From assembly GCA_003427395.1 (NCBI GenBank), contig BFEA01000049.1, forward strand, positions 2,275,608 through 2,312,311: a stretch of 36,704 bases of DNA. Reading direction: 5' to 3'. Position 1 is the stretch's first letter. Every line of letters begins with the position of its first letter. Positions 31,046 to 36,704 of this stretch are shown here, piece by piece. Source of the DNA: Chara braunii. Taxonomy: Eukaryota > Streptophyta > Charophyceae > Charales > Characeae. The notes under the pieces were generated by a model, which did not search any database, had not been told where the DNA came from, and saw nothing but the letters and a program-made list of their open reading frames with translations. The position numbers were made by a program, and so were the translations under genes.

Positions 31046-32079
31046 AACAGCGAGATGACAAATTCCAGATTACACCATCACATCGAAAGCCAGATAGTCA
31101 CACTTTGTCCAGAGAGCAGCATTGCACCAGTAATACACCAATGGAGGTTCGTAGTACTGAAAGCCAATGTCAAGGAGAGCTTTCTCTCTCCGCCACAACC
31201 CAAGAGTCCAGTCCCTTCACACTCCTACTTGGCGCTCAGCGCCCAGCCTACTCCTACACAGCTACAATCAGCCTACTAATAGCCTAATAGGGAATGCAAC
31301 TGTTGACATCAGCAGCAACCCGAAGTACTTGAAGATGTCGCCCACTTGCAGACCATCGCCAATACAAGGTATGTGCCCTCACATCATCATCATCATCATC
31401 CTTCGCCCTTCCCTGACTTTACCCCCACGTTTGTCTCCCTTACACCCGAAAACCACTCATGCGCCTCACTGTAGTCCAAGCCCACCAGCTATGGTGGCTG
31501 GGCTATGGCGCTGCCCTCAGCAGCGCCCTGCTTCCCTTGCATGACCGCACGTGCTGCACCACGCCTCTCAGCGCCAGCAGCAGCCCACGAGCATTTGCTC
31601 TAGCAGCGCTGCCGCTAGCACGCGAGTGCCTGAATGAGGCTGAAAGTGGCGAGCTCTTTCCTATATGGAAAGAGCCTGCCTGCTTCGCAGCCTGGCAGGA
31701 CTTGGCCTGGGCCCAGAAGTTTCCGGTAGGCCCCAGGATGTTGCGTGCNACTTTGCAGCTACTGGGCCTCTGTTGGTTGGGCCTCCCAATTGTCAGTGTA
31801 TGGGGCTGCGTTTCTCGTCCAGGGCCTGCACGCATTGGAAAGGCCCAGGAGGCCGTGGAAATGTCTTGGTTGCTCGGCATGTGTTTCTCTCAACCAACTG
31901 GCGCGTCGCAACTGCCTGTACCCCAAATATGAAATTGACAGTCAAGGGCCTCTTGTGAAATGTTAGGCCCGCCTTCACTTAGGGCGGGCACCACTGTAAC
32001 CGGGGCCACTTCGGCATGCCGAGGACTCAGATCCTCGGATTCCTTCCTCCTTTACTTCGTTAGTCCTCTGAGAAGTCTC
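31046..32079. other. Probable LTR or leader remnants between elements B and C; boundaries unresolved
   Basis: It lies where both the element B 5' LTR and the element C 3' LTR would be expected, yet it is only about 1 kb. Features: a 9-bp inverted repeat around TATAT (31,653-31,675), CTACTGGGCCTCTG shared with about 21,030, one N at 31,749, a GCCCGCC/GGCGGGC hairpin (31,968-31,990), and a CCGAGGA/TCCTCGG hairpin with a TCGGCATGCCGA palindrome at about 32,010-32,038. No coding frame is supported. Confidence 0.35.
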
Positions 32080-33505
32080 TTATTTTGCAGGTATCTTCCC
32101 TTTCCGTTCTCTTTCATAGCCTGCTATCACTTGAGGTGCTGTTCTCAGAAGTTCTTCTCGTGTGAACCAGCGATCTTCCTTAGGATCGAGATGATGTTTG
32201 AAACTCACACGATACTGCATTCTTGGTTTAGGAGGGCACCCTCTACCTGATGGTTGAGGAACAGGCATCATTCGATGCACGATCTGTTCGATGTCCACCT
32301 CGCCATCCATGAATGGGGGCAGCATTGATCTTCTTGAAAGAAACTGCTCTGTTGCAGCGAAAGGTGCCAACTTGGAGGCATGGAAAACAGGGTATGTACG
32401 TAAACGAGGTGGGATGCGGATCACATAGGAGGGTCCATCTATCTGATCCCCAATCACATCTAGTACCTCCCATGGTCCGAAGTACTGTGGCCTTAATTTA
32501 CGGACTATACCCAGCTCTTGGCCAAGTTCAGATGCTTTGACCTAGACTCTATGACCTACCTGAAAGTTTGAGGGTCGTTTGTGCTTATTCTCAGATCCAA
32601 TCATAGCTTCTTGAGATCTCTTGATATGTTCAACGGCCTGTTGCAGCATCTAATCATACTGGACAGCGAATTCTATGCTGCCTGCCGTGAGTTGACTTTC
32701 CAGTAGCAGGAAATCCAGCGCAGCTCTGGGCTTCCAACCAAAATGCAGTTGGTTGGGAGACATACATGTAGTACTATGCACAACGTTATTATAGAGGCTG
32801 CTGACGAGAGACGAGAGGTAGTTTCTCGTCCCAGTCATCCTGACTTCGCTTGATATAGTGTCTAAGCAAGTGTTGTACTACTCGGTTCATCTGTTCTGCC
32901 TGTCCATTTGACTCAGGATGATTCCCTGACGTCATTTGGAGCTTGGTCTGCTCAGCAATTGACTTCCAAAGTTCGCTTGTAAATCTTACATCCCTGTCAC
33001 TAACTATAGGCGTAGGTAGACCGAAGTCGCGTACCCAGTTATCCATGAAGAGTTTGATGACATGGTCAGTCTTTGCGGATTCGGGCATAGCGATAATTCT
33101 TGCAAACTTGGAGAAGCCGCCTACTATGATGAAGACGTGTCTTTTCCCAGACCTGCTGGTGACAAGAGTATCCATGAAGTCCATGGAAACACTCTTGCCA
33201 GGACCTTCAAGAATCGGCAAGGGTTGGAGAAGCCCAAGCGGAGCGTGAGTTCTTGGTTTGTCGCGTTGGCAAACCTGACAAGTTTCTACATACTTTTGGG
33301 CATCTAACATCATAGAGGGCCACCGAAATTTCTGTACTAAGTTTGCAGATGTCTTTTTATATCCAAAATGTCCAGTTGCATCATGGCATTCTCCTAAAAA
33401 TAAACTACGCAAAGACTCACAACTGGGAACACACAATCTTTTATTCCCTGCCTTTTCAAGAAACAGCAAGTCGTCTCCCATCGTAAATTCGTCCAAAGTC
33501 TTTTT
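32080..33505 (-). pseudogene. Ty3/gypsy integrase of element C with chromodomain-like tail; broken
   Basis: Minus strand. The order is classical: an H2C2 zinc finger (HDATGHFGYKKT, then CQVCQ), the catalytic core with VSMDFMDTL (first Asp), IVSDRDVRFTSELW (second Asp) and HPESNGQAEQ (Glu). I count 33 residues between the last two catalytic residues, two fewer than the usual 35. A frameshift near 32,815 is followed by a frame with MSPNQLHFGWKPRAALDFLL, a TAG at about 32,650 where a Gln is usual, and another TAG near 32,545 where Trp is usual (HRV*VKASELG). The end has YVIRIPPRLRTYPVFHASKLAPF and the chromodomain-like EDRWFTREELLRTAPQVIAGY, stopping at 32,080-32,082. Gag, protease and RT of this element are absent upstream. 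Integrase would insert element cDNA; this copy cannot. Confidence 0.87.
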
Positions 33506-34457
33506 TGGAGTGGAGAGCGAGAGCACCGACGTCAGCACGGGCTGAATCGGCAGTACACAAACACAGGCACGTAGCGTACAAGACGACATGCCAAAATGTG
33601 AAAAAGCTCGGAATTAAGATACTCTTTCAAATAGGAAGAAGAAACTCAAGAGTATTACTCTATGCAGATAGGAAGAAGAAACACAAGAGTATTACTCTAC
33701 AAGAGTATCGCCATAGTCAAGCTATGGCAACCTACCGCCCGCGGGCGGACGGCAGTCTGGCTACCCTCGACCGGTTTCGGCTGGAGCCAAGGCCAGCCTC
33801 ATCAGGAGGGAAAAACATTAACTCCGAGATGTTTGGTAGGACCTACTCTGTGGATAAATACTAATATCGTTTCTCTTTTCCATGCAGGATCAGCTCATCG
33901 GTACCAGGTACGTGTGTTTCCTGTTCCAGAATTCCAAGTCCCTTTGCCTCAATCTCCGAACACGTTAAGTCCAGTTCCGAAATCTGAGCTCAAATCCCAA
34001 AACCTAAAACGACAGAATTTTTTTGTCGTATATGAAATAAATCGAGCGAAATCCGAAGCCTCCGTAGTTCCAAGTTCAAAACGATTTTCCACGGGAGAGA
34101 TCGTAGATAAACAGCCCAGCTATCTCATAGCTCATGTAGGTCCGACGAAAGTTTGTCGTATTCGCAATCACGTCAGGCAGGTCCCGGGAAGAGCCTGTGT
34201 AGTTTCAATTTCCAAGTCCGAAAGTCCAAGCCCGAGTATCTGAGAGGATATCACAGTTCCACACGTCCGTCCAGTAACTCCTTGGAAGCGGTAGTGGACA
34301 TAACAGCAAATGCGTCGAAGTAGAACTATCTGCCCGCTTATCGCTGCATGAAATTACAGACAATCTCCTCGCTGTACAAAATCCGAGTCACCAATCAGAT
34401 GTTATTAAGCCTGTTCATCCGGACCTACCACCCGCAGAATTTCCTGCCCCACTCGTT
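33506..34457. other. No gene recognised; 37-bp tandem duplication at 33,631-33,704
   Basis: ATAGGAAGAAGAAAC starts at 33,631 and again at 33,668, each followed by CAAGAGTATTACTCTA. A splice-donor-like CAG|GTACGT lies at 33,905-33,913. On the minus strand a Penelope-type GIY-YIG endonuclease might be expected downstream of the element F RT, but I could not see one. Confidence 0.5.
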
Positions 34458-35869
34458 TCATGAGGGCGCTCGTTTCCTAATGAACTTACTCAGGTATTCA
34501 TTGAAGTATTTACCTGGGTAAGTCTGCAGTCTTAGGAGTCTTTTTAAGGTGAGAAGTCCTAGGCCAGTCAGTTGTACGTCAGATGTCATCTGGTAGATCC
34601 TATGCAGGCAGCAAGTAATTACCGCTTTTTTCTGTGAAACAGCCGAGTACGAGTTAAAATCTTGGATTGTCCTGAAGGTAAGTACGCCATCATCCCAGAT
34701 TTCCTTCAGATTTCTCTGGAGGAGCTGGGTCGTCACTTTTTTCCCTTTTTACACTCTTACCTTTGTCCCAAGGAATTCCCATTCCCCTTCTCCTTTGTCT
34801 ATTCGTTCCAGTGTTAATGCTTTGTCATCGGCCGTTGAAAACCGAGCAATAATGTCCAACGCCCTACGATTATTCATTTTTCCATCGCTCCAGATGAAAA
34901 GAGAAACGTCATCCATTAGTCGAATCCCTTTTACCAATTTCCTGTCCGATCCCAGACTAGACAGGAAGTTGTATTCGTTAAGGCACAGAGTATACAAGCC
35001 AAAGGTGGGCTTGTGCTCTTGCCCATAGGAATGCCAACTTCTTGTCTAATAAGTCGGTCCGCAGCCACGACATATGTATTCTGAAGTTCGAAGTTGATCA
35101 TATTGAGAATTTCCTGAAAGCCAATGATCAGCCAGCTATCAGATCCGTTCTTCAGCGAGAACGATGTTCCTTTCCCTCTTTTTTTAATCGTCAGTCTGCT
35201 TTTCCCTTTACCTGCGTAGTGATTTAGTATCCAGTCAAGCGCTTCCATGATAGAATTATGGGGTAGTCGACTGAACATCTCTTTGATATCAAAGGAGGCG
35301 CTCAACAAACTACCTTTCTTTCTCTTCTCAGCCCAGTTGTTTACCTTTGTAATCCTCCGCAGCAGCATATTTGTTGACTTCAGATTAAACTGCACACTTC
35401 TTGACAGTAGGAAAAGAAGGTGGTTAAGCGCGCGGGCCACTCTGCTACTGGCAGTTTTTTAGGGTTCCGAGAAAGACGGGCTAATGGGGCGAAACTTACA
35501 TAGGTCCTTATTTTTAGGAATTATGTACGCTCGTCCAAATTTCCCCGATCCTTCCCATTTCCCTAGCTTTTCCAGACCCGCTCTCTTATAGCGCCTCTCG
35601 CATTTAACCAGAGCTTTAACTTCCGTTCTCCATTCTGTTCGGAAACTGTCGCTTCCCCAAAAAGCATCCTGCGTCCCTCTTGCGTACATTGCAGGGCACA
35701 TAATTACCGTTTCTGCTGGATTTCTATCTACTGATGAGAGAGTAAAATAAGATCCTAGTCCTTGTAAATATGCTAGGGAGCTTGGGTCGTAGTTACTAGA
35801 AGCTACTAAAGGTTTACAACAAGCTAACACCTCTTTCTCTGTGATATGAGTATTAATCCCCATTTTTAA
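34458..35869 (-). pseudogene. Penelope-like reverse transcriptase fragment (element F), two stops and one frameshift
   Basis: Minus strand, reading INTHITEKEV then GRAYIIPKNKDLCKFRPIS. A TAA at 35,461-35,459 is followed in the same frame by SSRVARALNHLLFLL, SFDIKEMFSRLPHNSIMEALDW, a block ending VGIPMGKSTSPPLACILCA, then a frameshift near 35,000. The new frame gives LNEYNFLSSL, the catalytic RLMDDVSLFIW and WEFLGTKVRV. A TAA at 34,751-34,749 precedes, in the same frame, FNSYSAVSQKKAVITCCLHRI and a YPGKYFNEYL thumb-like end. Motif order and spacing (FDI...PH, G.PMG...SP..A, .DD, FLGT.V, a Tyr-Pro thumb) fit Penelope-like RTs rather than LINEs or Ty3. No GIY-YIG endonuclease was seen. The N-terminus is cut by the LTR copy at 35,875. 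Confidence 0.6.
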
Positions 35870-35874
35870 TAATG

Positions 35875-36704
35875 TGCAATGAGCCCAGACGTGATGATAC
35901 TCGTCAACATTACCAGTCCCTATGATTATCGAGCTGCATATGAAATGACAAACAATCGTAATATGTGTGATGATAGAATGAGGTGAGAATCATACACAGA
36001 CGAAGGAGGAGAGAGGGAGAATAGACAAAGGAGAGAGAAGAAGACAACAGCCCACTTCTACTTCGGATTCCTCCTCCTCCTCGCCACCTCATCAATCAAT
36101 AGACTGAATGCAATGTCTGAAGTTCCTCCTCAAGGTGCCACGTGGCACGTCAATCTGTCTACATCAGCAAATGGAGAGTATCGTCATCAACCAGGTACGT
36201 ATCCTCGATAACCACAGTCTTGATCTCCTTCCGAAGTGACGAAGAATCAGAACAGCCTCATCAACCTCGCAGCCAGCCACGTCGTCAATCATATACAGGT
36301 GGCAGCGGCCACGTTAGCAACGGCGCGTGGCAGCTGCCACGTCAGCATGCCCAGAAGACCATCGCCAGCCAACACCTTGCCAGCCAGCAGCGCCTTGCTA
36401 TCCTCCTCTGCCAGCATATAGCCGGCATCAAGCCAATGTCGCAATGTCGCAGCGTAGCAACAACGTCAAGTCCACGCGCGAAGTCAGCATTCACGCAAGA
36501 CTGAATGTTCTCCAGCCAGGAAGTCAACTCTTAAATAGCGTGGATGCGGGGTCTGGACCCCGGGTACTGAGGTCCTGCACCGTCCAGATCTCGATATGAA
36601 TGAGGGCCCAGATCGGCCAGAAACTGTATTTCTCCCGCCCTGAATGCTGTCTGGGTACCTGCACACAACAAGTGAATGTATCCGTCCATAGGCCTGGGTA
36701 CGGT
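35875..36704 (+). mobile_element. Second copy of the TGCAATGA... LTR, truncated by the window end
   Basis: Starts TGCAATGAGCCC and matches 17,489-18,294 in order: GAATCATACACAGACGAAGG, a CACCTCA.TCAATCAAT-like stretch, GTGCCACGTGGCAC, CCAGGTACGTATCC, TTGATCTCCTTCCGAAGTG, CCACGTCAGCATGCC, GAAACTGTATT.CTCCCGCCC and GCTGTCTGGGTACCTGC. It is clearly diverged from the first copy by many substitutions and small indels, so the two are separate family members rather than one recent LTR pair. About 185 bp of its 3' end should lie beyond the window. A TATA-like CTTAAATAGCG is at about 36,531-36,541. Confidence 0.8.
36135..36148. promoter_or_regulatory. G-box palindrome conserved in LTR copy 2
   Basis: GTGCCACGTGGCAC, a 14-bp perfect palindrome at the position equivalent to 17,753-17,766 of the first copy. 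Its retention while the flanks diverged suggests a functional LTR enhancer element. Confidence 0.55.

Noticed and set aside
33505-34243. Plus-strand frames of 119 and 193 residues
   Set aside because: No motif, no homology I recognise, and they overlap a 37-bp tandem duplication; probably chance frames.
17489-36704. The two TGCAATGA LTR copies as 5' and 3' LTRs of one 19-kb element
   Set aside because: The left copy has its own ATAG duplication on both sides and restores an array when removed, and the copies are clearly diverged; they are separate insertions.

Overview
This is eukaryotic, repeat-dominated DNA. I see no bacterial-style operons and no intact host gene. Nearly every recognisable protein segment belongs to a retroelement: Ty3/gypsy gag, protease, reverse transcriptase (RT) and integrase pieces on both strands, plus one Penelope-like RT. 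Most are broken by in-frame stops, frameshifts or truncation. Long CT, GA, GT, CA and GAA microsatellites, satellite-like arrays, a 25-N gap and scattered single Ns fit a large plant-type genome assembly. The integrase tails with a chromodomain-like DRW-x-TR-x-EL-x-x-TAP module, and the gag types, look to me like elements of a charophyte (streptophyte) alga such as Chara. That is recollection of protein style, not a search result.

Layout. 1-2078: 3' end of a Ty3/gypsy element on the minus strand (element D): LTR, polypurine tract, broken integrase C-terminus. 2-4.5 kb: non-coding, an old duplication about 1.4 kb apart, a 160-bp tandem repeat and an unusual density of short perfect inverted repeats. 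5.3-9.0 kb: five adjacent tandem arrays (units 172, 92, 91, 35 and 90/91 bp). About 9.3-17.2 kb: a plus-strand LTR-element remnant (E) with a putative LTR end, a tRNA-Ala-type primer-binding site, three diverged copies of an unrecognised protein family, then a broken CCHC gag; its pol is missing. 17.2-18.5 kb: a hairpin-forming repeat array interrupted by a cleanly delimited 990-bp solo-LTR-like insertion with a 4-bp target duplication. A second copy of that LTR runs off the right end (35,875-36,704).

18.5-22.4 kb: microsatellites, no gene. About 22.4-27.8 kb: element A (plus strand): LTR, Met-type primer-binding site, gag, protease, RT cut mid-domain. At about 27.8 kb it meets, tail to tail, element B (minus strand, 27.8-30.84 kb), also cut within RT. 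32.08-33.5 kb: integrase of element C (minus). 34.46-35.87 kb: Penelope-like RT, element F (minus), abutting the second LTR copy.

The genes do not work together as a pathway; this is a nested graveyard of mobile elements. The most unusual items are the triplicated unknown protein family inside element E, the mosaic of satellite arrays, the exact solo-LTR insertion with its 18-bp G-box palindrome, and the RT/RT tail-to-tail junction. Element letters A-F are mine.
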